A stretch of DNA of 21,377 nt from Spirochaetia bacterium (GCA_900769955.1 CAAGIP010000234.1:1-21377), one strand, 5' to 3'. Shown: positions 1 through 6,913, counted from the stretch's first letter. The notes: a model not told the origin generated them from the sequence alone. Numbers and translations are program-made.

Positions 1-1
1 A

Positions 2-454
2 GAGATCGAAGTTCCTGTTGAAGTCATTAAGGAAGTACCCGTCGAGGTTATCAGGGAAGTTGAAAAGCCAGTTGAGGTTGTTAAGGAAGTTCCCGTAGAA
101 GTCGTTAAGGAAGTTGAAAAGGAAATCCCCGAAGAGTATCTCGGACTTGAGGAAACCCTTGATAAGGAAATTGCCTTCTCACGTGAGATGTTTACAGATC
201 TCACCGTTGCAGCAGTTGCAAAAGAAAACGGCGTGACGGAAGAAAAGCTTTCCCTCACTCTCGGACAGAATGCGTTCATCTTCGAAAGTGACAATGCATT
301 CATCCTCATCTTCTCATTTGCAAATGAAAATGAGACAGCAGAGCTCATTAAGGCTCAGGAATTCAATGTTGGAGCAATCCGCTACGGTCTTGCTTCCCTT
401 AAGGACAGCAGTACTGCTTCTTCCATGATAAAGGAAGCAGAGTCCCAGCTCTGA
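2..454 (+). CDS. 3' part of an unknown protein with a PVEV-repeat stalk
   Basis: The frame is open from base 2 to a TGA at 452-454, giving 150 residues of a gene that begins outside the window; an internal ATG at 188 is probably not the start because the frame and its repeats continue to the left edge. The visible part begins with a Glu/Val/Pro/Lys repeat region (two 18-residue units, about residues 5-40), then a short Glu-rich linker, then roughly 100 residues of mixed helix/strand character containing VAAVAKENGVTEEKL and NAFIFESDNAFILIFSF, with no cysteine. The alternating Pro-Val-Glu-Val pattern suggests an extended stalk or linker, perhaps periplasmic, followed by a small C-terminal domain. 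I do not recognise the domain and no function can be given. A strong terminator follows 23 bases after the stop, so this is the last gene of its transcription unit. Confidence 0.75.
   Translation, partial: EIEVPVEVIKEVPVEVIREVEKPVEVVKEVPVEVVKEVEKEIPEEYLGLEETLDKEIAFSREMFTDLTVAAVAKENGVTEEKLSLTLGQNAFIFESDNAFILIFSFANENETAELIKAQEFNVGAIRYGLASLKDSSTASSMIKEAESQL
14..121 (+). repeat. Two 54-bp in-frame tandem repeats (PVEV units)
   Basis: Bases 14-67 and 68-121 are two imperfect copies of a 54-bp unit. Each encodes 18 residues of the form PVEV(I/V)KEVPVEV(I/V)(R/K)EVEK. An inner period of eight residues (PVEVIKEV) is also visible. Third positions differ between copies while the protein repeat is kept, which points to an old repeat under protein-level selection. 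The array may extend beyond the left edge. Confidence 0.8.
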
Positions 455-477
455 GCGGAATTGATTATTGATAACGG

Positions 478-505
478 ACAGCTCTTTTATAAGAGCTGTT
501 TTTTT
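478..505 (+). terminator. Intrinsic terminator after the PVEV-repeat gene
   Basis: A perfect 9-bp stem (ACAGCTCTT at 478-486, AAGAGCTGT at 491-499) with a TTAT loop is followed by a run of T to 505. The hairpin ends directly against the GGAGGAG ribosome binding site of the next gene, so terminator and translation start region are fused end to end. Confidence 0.9.
488..493 (+). promoter_or_regulatory. Candidate -10 inside the terminator hairpin, for the epimerase gene
   Basis: TATAAG (five of six matches to TATAAT) covers the loop and first bases of the right arm of the terminator. A start about seven bases later, near 500, would give a leader of about 16 bases carrying the GGAGGAG site. The upstream TTGATA at 468-473 is too close (14-bp spacer) to be a good -35, so this is tentative. 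The alternative is read-through from the upstream gene. Confidence 0.3.
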
Positions 506-515
506 GGAGGAGAAC

Positions 516-1373
516 ATGGAGATTACACTCAGAAATCAGAACAGCAGCCTGACAGTATCATCTCTTGGTGCTGAGCCTCAGAGCTACATTCTTAACGGCA
601 TTGAATACATCTGGTGCGGAGATCCCGCACACTGGCCCAGGAGAGCCCCCCTGCTCTTCCCGATGACAGGTCCGATTAAGGAAGACTCAATCGCAGTGGA
701 CGGCGTCAAATACCCGATGCCGGGTAACGGCTTTGCCAGGGATACTGAATTCGAGTTTGTTTCTGAGACATCCGACAGTGTTACATTTACCCTTAAGGAC
801 AGTGAATCAACAAGAAAATATTATCCTTTTGCCTTCACGCTCACAGTAACATACACACTGCTTGATGCCGCATACAGGGCTGTAGCAACTATTACGGCTC
901 CCGAGAGTGACATCTACTACACATACGGATGGCATCCCGCATTCTCACTCGACATCAACGGCAAAGGTACACCGCTTGATACCTACTCACTCTCATTCAG
1001 CAGCAATGAGGAGCTTGACAGAAGATATCAGGTGAACGGAATCTTCAATGTGGAAAAAGGTTTCGTCAAAGGTGATTCAATCGAGCTATCCAGAAAGGAA
1101 ACTGACAAAGGCCCGATTGCACTCTGGAACGTTAAGAGTGATGAGGTAACGCTTACTTCCAGTATGGGTGAACATGGAGTAACGGCAACGCTCGGCAGCT
1201 TTGATACATTCGTCTGCTGGACACCTGCCAACAATGCACAGTTTGTCTGTCTTGAACCGATGTACTCATTCGGCGATGCATCCCGCCCGCAGGAGCTTTC
1301 AGAGATGTACGGCATCACGAAGCTTGCAAAGGGTGAAAGCGTGACATACGCAAACGAATTCAGATTCTTCTGA
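516..1373 (+). CDS. Aldose 1-epimerase family protein, LacX/YeaD-like
   Basis: Predicted 285-residue cytosolic enzyme of the galactose-mutarotase-like fold. In this family the reaction is interconversion of alpha and beta anomers of hexoses or hexose phosphates. Family landmarks in order: GAEPQSY near the N-terminus, EYIWCGDPAHWPRRAPLLFP (30-49), GFARD (72-76), YGWHPAFSL (137-145, with the conserved His140), and FVCLEPMYSFGD near the C-terminus (Glu247, the expected general base). One position is odd: the usual His of the HGFAR motif is Asn71 here. The start at 516 is chosen because GGAGGAG lies 3-9 bases upstream; the frame is open upstream to an ATG at 468, but that would place the terminator inside the gene. 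The gene stands alone between two terminators. The family is clear; the substrate is not known. Confidence 0.85.
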   Translation: MEITLRNQNSSLTVSSLGAEPQSYILNGIEYIWCGDPAHWPRRAPLLFPMTGPIKEDSIAVDGVKYPMPGNGFARDTEFEFVSETSDSVTFTLKDSESTRKYYPFAFTLTVTYTLLDAAYRAVATITAPESDIYYTYGWHPAFSLDINGKGTPLDTYSLSFSSNEELDRRYQVNGIFNVEKGFVKGDSIELSRKETDKGPIALWNVKSDEVTLTSSMGEHGVTATLGSFDTFVCWTPANNAQFVCLEPMYSFGDASRPQELSEMYGITKLAKGESVTYANEFRFF

Positions 1374-1380
1374 TTAACAC

Positions 1381-1404
1381 GGGCCTTGAAAGAGGCCCTT
1401 TTTT
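1381..1404 (+). terminator. Intrinsic terminator after the epimerase gene
   Basis: GGGCCT (1381-1386) pairs with AGGCCC (1393-1398) around a 6-base loop, followed by six T (1399-1404). It starts seven bases after the stop codon. On the other strand there is no T run, so it probably serves only the + gene, although the convergent barrel gene ends 18 bases away. Confidence 0.85.
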
Positions 1405-1421
1405 ATACTGACGGAAATGCT

Positions 1422-2435
1422 TCAGAAAAAAGCTCTGAAAGAAAGTGTAAAGCCGAATTCACCGCTTCCGCCAAGCGGAATCACGGCTTTGGCAAGTACA
1501 GTGTATCTCTCATAGAAATATGAAACGAATAAATCAGTTTTGGCACTTCCTTCCATGATTTTAAGCCAGTTTGCCGAAGCATCCCTCTCATCATGGTACA
1601 TAACACCGAAGGTTATGTCGGAGTGAGGAAGCAGCTGGAGCATAAGCTCAGCGCCTATCTGAAGGGAAGAGGATGCGGATGTCATGTTTCTTACGCCCAG
1701 GCTTAACCGTGGTCTCAGAAGAATGAGTTCGCCATCATCTGAAAACCTTTCACCCCTCCAGGACACTCCGATGGAGAGGGTCTCGAGGATTGTATCCATG
1801 CTTACTGCCAGGTCCTTTGATTTATCGAGCACAAGCAGGCCGTCAGTATATGCACCAAGTGAAAACGTACCGGGATGGTACTGAACACCGACTCCGAGGC
1901 TGAAATAGTTGCTGTTCTCCCTGTTGGTGTAATCGGCAAGCAGGAAGTTCTGCATAATTCCGATAAGGGAATCAACTTCCCTGTTTTCCCTGATCAGCTG
2001 ACTGCCTCCCCTTATTCTGAAGCCTGCACCGAACTCAAGATATCTCCAGCCCCAGTCTATCTGGATATTATTCGAAGTAACGAAGTCGTAGGTAAGCTTT
2101 CCGTCAGTAAGCTTCCTGTCTTCCGTAAGGAAACCGAAGGCTCCGGAGAAAATGAGATTCTGTCCTCCGAATCCGACATTGAGATAAGAATCAATATTCT
2201 GAACCAGTCCAAGCTTTTCCCTTGCAATTTTCTGATCAATGGAATCACTGTAATCAAGTGCAGCGGTGAATCTGTTCTTCAGATCCGTCCTGAACGGAAT
2301 CGATGCGGGATTGGAATATACATCGGTCATTGAAGAATAAAATGAAACGTTCCCCTGCAGAGGCGCGAAGGGGACTGAAAAAAGGTGAGACGCCGCCAGC
2401 GCTGAGAGAAGGAAAAACACAAGACATTTCTTCAT
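1422..2435 (-). CDS. Predicted outer-membrane beta-barrel protein
   Basis: 337 residues. The N-terminus is a signal peptide: two lysines, a hydrophobic stretch to about residue 16, and likely cleavage near LFS/VPF at about residue 20; Cys4 is too early for a lipoprotein. The mature part contains an N-terminal TDVYSNPASIPF, similar in feel to the NPA motif of FadL-type barrels. It continues with many short amphipathic strands rich in aromatic residues and glycine (FGFLTEDRKL, YFSLGVGVQYHPGTFSLGAY, LRPRLSLGV, FTLSFRAFF) and ends in Phe-Phe, as outer-membrane barrels usually do for BAM recognition. It is probably a surface or transport barrel of FadL-like or spirochaetal type; no substrate can be named. 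It has its own promoter, divergent from murE, with the -10 element placed for a leaderless transcript. Downstream it converges on the epimerase gene. Confidence 0.7.
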   Translation of the reverse strand: MKKCLVFFLLSALAASHLFSVPFAPLQGNVSFYSSMTDVYSNPASIPFRTDLKNRFTAALDYSDSIDQKIAREKLGLVQNIDSYLNVGFGGQNLIFSGAFGFLTEDRKLTDGKLTYDFVTSNNIQIDWGWRYLEFGAGFRIRGGSQLIRENREVDSLIGIMQNFLLADYTNRENSNYFSLGVGVQYHPGTFSLGAYTDGLLVLDKSKDLAVSMDTILETLSIGVSWRGERFSDDGELILLRPRLSLGVRNMTSASSSLQIGAELMLQLLPHSDITFGVMYHDERDASANWLKIMEGSAKTDLFVSYFYERYTVLAKAVIPLGGSGEFGFTLSFRAFF

Positions 2436-2441
2436 GTATCA

Positions 2442-2450
2442 AAGATATCA
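2442..2450 (-). promoter_or_regulatory. Extended -10 of the barrel gene (leaderless arrangement)
   Basis: Read on the minus strand this is TGA-TATCTT, an extended -10 (TGn plus a hexamer with four of six matches). The hexamer ends six bases before the ATG at 2435, so the predicted start falls on or beside the start codon. A weak TTTAAG lies 17 bp upstream. No Shine-Dalgarno sequence precedes the ATG. Confidence 0.5.
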
Positions 2451-2478
2451 CATAGTCCTTTTTTCTTAAAGCTTAACA

Positions 2479-2487
2479 TGATAGAAT
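2479..2487 (+). promoter_or_regulatory. Extended -10 of the murE operon (leaderless arrangement)
   Basis: TGA-TAGAAT is an extended -10 ending seven bases before the murE ATG at 2495. The predicted transcription start coincides with the start codon. The -35 region is only a T-rich run, compatible with an extended -10 promoter. AGG at 2490-2492 is only two bases from the ATG and too close to act as a normal ribosome binding site. Confidence 0.55.
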
Positions 2488-2494
2488 ACAGGTC

Positions 2495-3943
2495 ATGATA
2501 ACGGCAAACGCACTTGCCTCCCTGCTTGGAGGTGAGTTTATTACCTCATCCGATCACCAGCTCACATCTCTCGAATATGATTCCCGGCAGGTTAAACAAG
2601 GCTCATGTTTCTTCGCTTTCCCCGGAATACATACATCAGGAGAAAAATTCATCGAAGATGCCATAAACCGCGGTGCCGTCATGATCGTAGCAGGTAAGAT
2701 GCCTGATAATCTTAAGGAACATGTTTCCTGTCTCATTTCAGAACGATCCATAAGGGAACTCTATGCAGAAGCATCAAAGGCTTTTTCTGACAATGCCTGT
2801 GACCGCCTCAGACTCATAGGCGTTACGGGAACAGACGGTAAAAGCACCACATGTGAGATGATTCATGACCTTATGAACGCATCAGGGTTCAGGTGCGGTA
2901 TGCTTTCAACAGTCACAATCGATGACGGAACGGGAAAGCGTCCCTCCCCTTTCCGGCAGAGTACTCCGGAAGCGTTTCACCTTCACTCCTTCTTCTCAGC
3001 CTGTGTGGCAAACGGGCTTAAATATGCCGTTGTCGAGTGCACTTCCCATGCGCTCAGCAGGGAGTACTGCCGCCTGAGGGGAGTCAGGTTTTCGGTTTCA
3101 CTACTCACTACAGTGTCAAGCGAGCATCTTGATTTCCATAAAACTATCGACAGCTATTACAGTGCAAAGGCAAATCTTGCACTTCAGACCTACGGTCCCG
3201 TTCTAATTTACGGTGACAGCCCTGCCCTCAATCATTTCAGAGCGTCGGCAGGACACCGTCTCGTCCTGCTGGAAAGACCGGAAGTCGTGTCATCATCACC
3301 TGAGAAGACAATATTCATGTATAAAGGTGCAATACGCTCAGTTCCGCTCTTCGGGAAATATAATGCATATAACCTTACAGAAGCAGCCGAGGCTGTCTCA
3401 AGACTCACACAGACACCGCTTGAAGCAGTTTTTACACTTTCAGATCATGTTGTCTCACCTACCGGAAGATTTGAACTCATCAGGGCACTTGGCCGTACCT
3501 TCATCATTGACTTTGCACATACGCCTGACAGTTTTTCCAGACTTCTCTCAGAGATGAGGAAAACAGTAAAAACAGGTCACTTCATAACTGTGTTCGGAGC
3601 TGCAGGTGAGCGGGATAAAAGCAAGAGAGCCGGGCTTGGACACGAGGCATCACTCTACTCCAATACGATGATAATAACTGAAGAAGACCCCCGCGGTGAG
3701 GATCAGACGGATATAGCAATTGACATTCTCGAAGGTGTTGATGAGCTCAGAAGGAAACTGATCCACATCCACACCGAAAGTTCAAGGGAAAAAGCGATCA
3801 TGCTTGCGATCAGGCTTTCACATGAGGGTGATACAATATTTCTGCTCGGCAAGGGTCATGAAAGCTCCATTACCTATCGAGACCACACACGGCCCTACTC
3901 AGAGAAGAAGGCACTTTCAGATGCAATTGAGGCTTGCAGATGA
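2495..3943 (+). CDS. murE: UDP-N-acetylmuramoyl-tripeptide synthetase (MurE)
   Basis: 482 residues, normal length for MurE, the cytosolic ligase that adds the third, dibasic amino acid to UDP-MurNAc-L-Ala-D-Glu in peptidoglycan synthesis. Visible features in order: the N-terminal Mur domain with DSRQVKQGSCFFAFPG (29-44); ATP P-loop TGTDGKST (111-118), a variant of the usual TGTNGKTT; HLDFH (211-215); Lys225 in the YYSAKANL context, where the carbamylated lysine is expected; DFAHTPDS (339-346); FGAAGERDKSKR (367-378); and GKGHE (452-456). The amino-acid selectivity motif reads EEDPRGED (396-403) instead of the DNPR typical of meso-diaminopimelate enzymes. The acceptor amino acid is therefore open, and ornithine, reported for treponemes, is possible. 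The gene heads the operon murE-ddl-dinB, overlaps ddl by four bases, and appears leaderless. Confidence 0.93.
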   Translation: MITANALASLLGGEFITSSDHQLTSLEYDSRQVKQGSCFFAFPGIHTSGEKFIEDAINRGAVMIVAGKMPDNLKEHVSCLISERSIRELYAEASKAFSDNACDRLRLIGVTGTDGKSTTCEMIHDLMNASGFRCGMLSTVTIDDGTGKRPSPFRQSTPEAFHLHSFFSACVANGLKYAVVECTSHALSREYCRLRGVRFSVSLLTTVSSEHLDFHKTIDSYYSAKANLALQTYGPVLIYGDSPALNHFRASAGHRLVLLERPEVVSSSPEKTIFMYKGAIRSVPLFGKYNAYNLTEAAEAVSRLTQTPLEAVFTLSDHVVSPTGRFELIRALGRTFIIDFAHTPDSFSRLLSEMRKTVKTGHFITVFGAAGERDKSKRAGLGHEASLYSNTMIITEEDPRGEDQTDIAIDILEGVDELRRKLIHIHTESSREKAIMLAIRLSHEGDTIFLLGKGHESSITYRDHTRPYSEKKALSDAIEACR

Positions 3944-4932
3944 CAATCCTTATCATCTACGGAGGCACATCACCCGAGCACGATGTTTCACTTCTCAGCT
4001 ATCTGAACATTAAGGACATCCTTCTGAAAGCAGGTTTTGAAGTGAAGGCACTCTTCATCACTAAGGACGGACATTTCACATTCGAAGGAAGGAGTGTATC
4101 AATCGTACCCGGAAGGGGTTTCTTAGCTGAAGGAAAGCCAATTTCCATCGACGTGATACTCCCCCTTGTCCATGGAAACACAGGAGAGGACGGTAAGCTT
4201 CAGGGCTTACTTGAGTTCCTTGATTTTCCATACATCAGTGAAGGCGTGACGGTAAGTGCCATAGGAATGGATAAATTAAGGCAGACAGAAATGCTGAAGA
4301 AAACCGTTCCATGCCTGAAAACGGAAAAGTATACATCCCCTGAAGACTGGACTGGATGTCCTCTTGTTATGAAGCCGTGCTTCGGAGGCTCATCGATCGG
4401 CATCCATATCCTGACTTCAGGCGATGAAACTGAAATTATTAAGGCCGCTGATGATATCAGAAAGAATGATCCACTGCCCCTGATGCAAAGCCTTGTCCCT
4501 GATGCAAGGGAACTGGAGCTTCTTGCCGTCAGAGATACGGAAAAAGATGAAACTCTTATCCTCGGACCAGTCGAGATAAGAAAACCTCACTCTTTCCTGA
4601 GTTATGAGGACAAGTATTCATCAGGAGTAACTGAAGTAATTCCTTCATCTCAGACTGATCTCACGGAAGACAAACGCAATCAACTCAAAGAATATGCACG
4701 AAAGGTATTTGATTCCCTGGGCGGCGAAGTATACATGAGAATCGATTTTTTCATGGACAGGGATGGCAATGTCTTTTTCAATGAGATCAACACAGTCCCC
4801 GGAATGACAAAGACAAGTCACTTCATTACTCTTGCGGATGAAATCGGAATCGAAAGGCTTTTCCGCATGCTGATCAATGCATCGCTTGAGAGGAAGCGGA
4901 AAATGGATTTGATCAGGAGGTCATATGAGTGA
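3940..4932 (+). CDS. ddl: D-alanine--D-alanine ligase
   Basis: 330 residues; ATP-grasp enzyme that joins two D-alanines for the peptidoglycan pentapeptide in the cytosol. Motifs: YGGTSPEHDVSLLS (7-20, N-terminal domain), LVHGNTGEDG (76-85), ATP-binding MKPCFGGSSIGI (144-155), SYEDKYSSG (221-229) and RIDFFMDRDGNVFFNEINTV (267-286), which carries the metal-binding Asp, Glu and Asn. Tyr226 in the EDKYSSG loop is the residue seen in D-Ala-D-Ala rather than D-Ala-D-lactate ligases. I chose the ATG at 3940, which overlaps the murE stop as ATGA and has GAGG seven bases upstream; a TTG at 3934 is the alternative. It lies directly after murE, and both products are needed before MurF acts. dinB starts inside its last codons, so the three are transcribed together. 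Confidence 0.93.
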   Translation: MTILIIYGGTSPEHDVSLLSYLNIKDILLKAGFEVKALFITKDGHFTFEGRSVSIVPGRGFLAEGKPISIDVILPLVHGNTGEDGKLQGLLEFLDFPYISEGVTVSAIGMDKLRQTEMLKKTVPCLKTEKYTSPEDWTGCPLVMKPCFGGSSIGIHILTSGDETEIIKAADDIRKNDPLPLMQSLVPDARELELLAVRDTEKDETLILGPVEIRKPHSFLSYEDKYSSGVTEVIPSSQTDLTEDKRNQLKEYARKVFDSLGGEVYMRIDFFMDRDGNVFFNEINTVPGMTKTSHFITLADEIGIERLFRMLINASLERKRKMDLIRRSYE

Positions 4933-6136
4933 GCCGCTCTTTTTCCATGTTGATCTTGACGCATTCTTTGCATCGGTAGAGATACTGGACAATCCGTTCC
5001 TGAAGGGAAAGCCTCTTATTATTGGTCATAACGGACCCAGGTCCGTTGTATCAACGTGTTCATATGAAGCAAGAAAGTTCGGGGTTCACTCCGCAATGCC
5101 CATGAGCCAGGCGCTGAGGCTCTGTCCCAGGGCTATTGTCATCAGGGGCAACATGAAAAGGTACAGCGAGATGAGCAGAAGAGTCATGGACGTGCTCAGA
5201 AGCTATGCCCCCGAGATGCTTCAGGCCTCAATTGATGAGGCATATCTAGACATGACAGGTACCGGAACGATTTACGGAGACAGCGCTGAAAGTGCCAGGA
5301 GGCTGAAGAACATGGTCCATGAAGCAACAGGCCTTACCTGCTCCATCGGGGTGGGTTCCTCAAGATTCATTGCAAAGCTTGCATCTGACTACAGAAAGCC
5401 CGACGGACTGACGGTAGTTCCCCCCGGACTTGAGGAACGCTTTGTGGATGCAGTGGGCCTCAAAAAGCTCTGGGGTGTGGGAAAGGTAACGTACGATGCA
5501 CTCCTCTCACACAGACTCCACACACCGGAGGACATACGCTCATGTTCACTCGATTACCTCATGCGCACCTTCGGACGCTCATCAGGAGAGTACCTCTGGA
5601 AGGTTTCAAGAGGAATTGATCCCGGTATTTATGCAGGAGAAGCAAAAACACACTCGATATCCGCAGAGCGTACCTTCTGGCCTGATCTCATGACTGCTGA
5701 AGCAGCTGAAAGCTTTCTGCTGGAGCTTTCGGAAGAAGTGATGTTCCGTTCCCTCGATGAAGGATACATGGCACGCACCTGTGCGCTTAAGATAAGGTAT
5801 TCATCGTTTAAGACATATTCGCTTCAGGTAACACCCGATGAATCAATTCTCACAAGCAGTGATCTTCACGCCCATGTAAGCAAGCTATTCAGAAGCAAGT
5901 ACACAGGAGAAGGCATAAGGCTTCTCGGCGTGGGGCTTGCAGGACTGTATAAGGGTGACGAGCCGGAACAGCCCGATCTCTTTTCAGAGGACAGGGAAAG
6001 AAAAAGAAAGCTCGAGCGTACTGTACTCGAGCTCAGAAAAAGCGGTTCACCGATCAGGAGGGCATCAAGCATGCCTAAAGGAAAAGAACAGAACCACAAT
6101 GACGGCAAGGATGATCCTGTAAAAGCCGAACACTGA
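4925..6136 (+). CDS. dinB: DNA polymerase IV (Y-family translesion polymerase)
   Basis: 403 residues. DinB copies past damaged template bases and has no proofreading. The palm signature HVDLDAFFASVE (8-19, metal ligand Asp10) and SIDEAYLD (102-109, Asp104 and Glu105) give the catalytic acidic residues. The steric-gate region (VDLDAFFAS) and CSIGVGSSRFIAKLASDYRK are typical, and a helix-hairpin-helix segment (LKKLWGVGK) and little-finger domain follow. QPDLF (349-353) fits the beta-clamp binding pentapeptide and sits between the little finger and a charged C-terminal tail. An excellent AGGAGG lies upstream of the ATG, and the start overlaps the ddl stop by eight bases. The last 72 bases overlap the convergent uppP gene, and the uppP terminator hairpin lies inside this reading frame at 6001-6033. 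I see no LexA-type box before it; expression should follow murE-ddl. Confidence 0.95.
   Translation: MSEPLFFHVDLDAFFASVEILDNPFLKGKPLIIGHNGPRSVVSTCSYEARKFGVHSAMPMSQALRLCPRAIVIRGNMKRYSEMSRRVMDVLRSYAPEMLQASIDEAYLDMTGTGTIYGDSAESARRLKNMVHEATGLTCSIGVGSSRFIAKLASDYRKPDGLTVVPPGLEERFVDAVGLKKLWGVGKVTYDALLSHRLHTPEDIRSCSLDYLMRTFGRSSGEYLWKVSRGIDPGIYAGEAKTHSISAERTFWPDLMTAEAAESFLLELSEEVMFRSLDEGYMARTCALKIRYSSFKTYSLQVTPDESILTSSDLHAHVSKLFRSKYTGEGIRLLGVGLAGLYKGDEPEQPDLFSEDRERKRKLERTVLELRKSGSPIRRASSMPKGKEQNHNDGKDDPVKAEH
6001..6033 (-). terminator. uppP terminator embedded in the dinB coding sequence
   Basis: On the minus strand AGCTCGAG and CTCGAGCT form an 8-bp perfect stem (6026-6033 with 6009-6016) around a 9-base loop. 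It is followed by TTCTTTTT (6008-6001) and then CTTT. It begins 31 bases after the uppP stop codon. On the + strand it is in-frame dinB sequence (around ERTVLEL). The other orientation has no T run, so it acts only on uppP. Confidence 0.75.
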
Positions 6137-6877
6137 AAAATCATGCTCCCTGACATATTTCACAAGTGCCCTGATCACGACGAGGGAAACGGCGAATGCA
6201 ACGATGGAGCCAACTCCCAGGTAGCACCACTCAGTTGCTGAGAAGGCAAAGCCTGACTTAAGAAGCCTCAGCAGGGATGCTCCCGCCATAACGGGAATCG
6301 CCATAAAAAATGAAAACTCCGCAACGACGGGTCTTGATACCCCTGTTATGATTCCGCCGAGTATCGTGGATCCGGAGCGGCTTGTGCCCGGAATGAGCGC
6401 CAGCATCTGGAACGCACCGATTTTAAGTGCATCAATCGGCGTAATCTCCTCAATCGAATTCACGCGAGTGGAAAAGTGTACCCTTTTTTCAAGGACGATG
6501 TAGAGAACACCGTAAGCAAAGAGCGCAAGCGCGATGACGGGCCAGGAGGAAAGCTTACTGTCTATCAGATCATCAAGTAGGAGTCCCGCGACCGCCGCAG
6601 GAACAGATGCGATGAGAACCTTACCCCAGAGGGTGAAGGATTTCTTCATTTCAGCCCGGTCCTTCCTGAAGGGCCAGAGCTTTGAAAAGTAAAGAACTAC
6701 TACTGCAAGTATGGATCCAAGCTGAATGACAACCATGAAAACACTCATGAATGCCGGACTTGCATTAAGAGGAAAGAGCTCATCGAAGAGAAGCATGTGT
6801 CCCGTGGATGAAATGGGAAGCCACTCCGTGATCCCCTGAATAATTCCAAGAAGGAAAACTTTAATCATTTCAGTCAT
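6065..6877 (-). CDS. uppP: Undecaprenyl-diphosphatase (BacA/UppP)
   Basis: 270 residues, normal length for this integral membrane phosphatase, which regenerates undecaprenyl phosphate, the lipid carrier for wall precursors; overexpression in other bacteria gives bacitracin resistance. Both family signatures are present: QGITEWLPISSTGH (14-27), with Glu18, Ser23/24 and His27, and PGTSRSGST (163-171), with Arg168-region residues of the active site. About seven or eight hydrophobic segments follow the normal pattern (for example 45-64, 88-101, 113-129, 188-204, 216-233 and the C-terminal 250-267). The gene is divergent from trmL with its own leaderless-type promoter. It ends 72 bases inside dinB. 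It is not in the murE operon but belongs to the same pathway. Confidence 0.95.
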   Translation of the reverse strand: MTEMIKVFLLGIIQGITEWLPISSTGHMLLFDELFPLNASPAFMSVFMVVIQLGSILAVVVLYFSKLWPFRKDRAEMKKSFTLWGKVLIASVPAAVAGLLLDDLIDSKLSSWPVIALALFAYGVLYIVLEKRVHFSTRVNSIEEITPIDALKIGAFQMLALIPGTSRSGSTILGGIITGVSRPVVAEFSFFMAIPVMAGASLLRLLKSGFAFSATEWCYLGVGSIVAFAVSLVVIRALVKYVREHDFSVFGFYRIILAVIVVLFFSFRHA

Positions 6878-6883
6878 ATCGTG

Positions 6884-6892
6884 ATGATATCA
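6884..6892 (-). promoter_or_regulatory. Extended -10 of uppP (leaderless arrangement)
   Basis: On the minus strand TGA-TATCAT is an extended -10 ending six bases before the uppP ATG at 6877. There is no purine-rich ribosome binding site. The sequence is part of a perfect 10-bp palindrome, ATGATATCAT (6884-6893), so the same extended -10 is also readable on the + strand, pointing towards trmL. Confidence 0.55.
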
Positions 6893-6913
6893 TTTTTCAG
6901 CGCATCAATCCAG

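Noticed and set aside
14..121. Short regular repeats as a CRISPR array
   Set aside because: The repeats are contiguous, in frame and without spacers; they encode a PVEV protein repeat.
468..515. Extended start of the epimerase at 468
   Set aside because: It would run through the terminator hairpin; the strong GGAGGAG site and the family N-terminus support 516.
1875..2333. 152-codon + strand frame inside the barrel gene
   Set aside because: Antisense shadow; the minus-strand frame has a signal peptide and barrel C-terminus, and this one has no start signals.
6238..6275. Possible dinB terminator inside uppP (GCTGAG...CTCAGC)
   Set aside because: The stem is interrupted and there is no T run after it.
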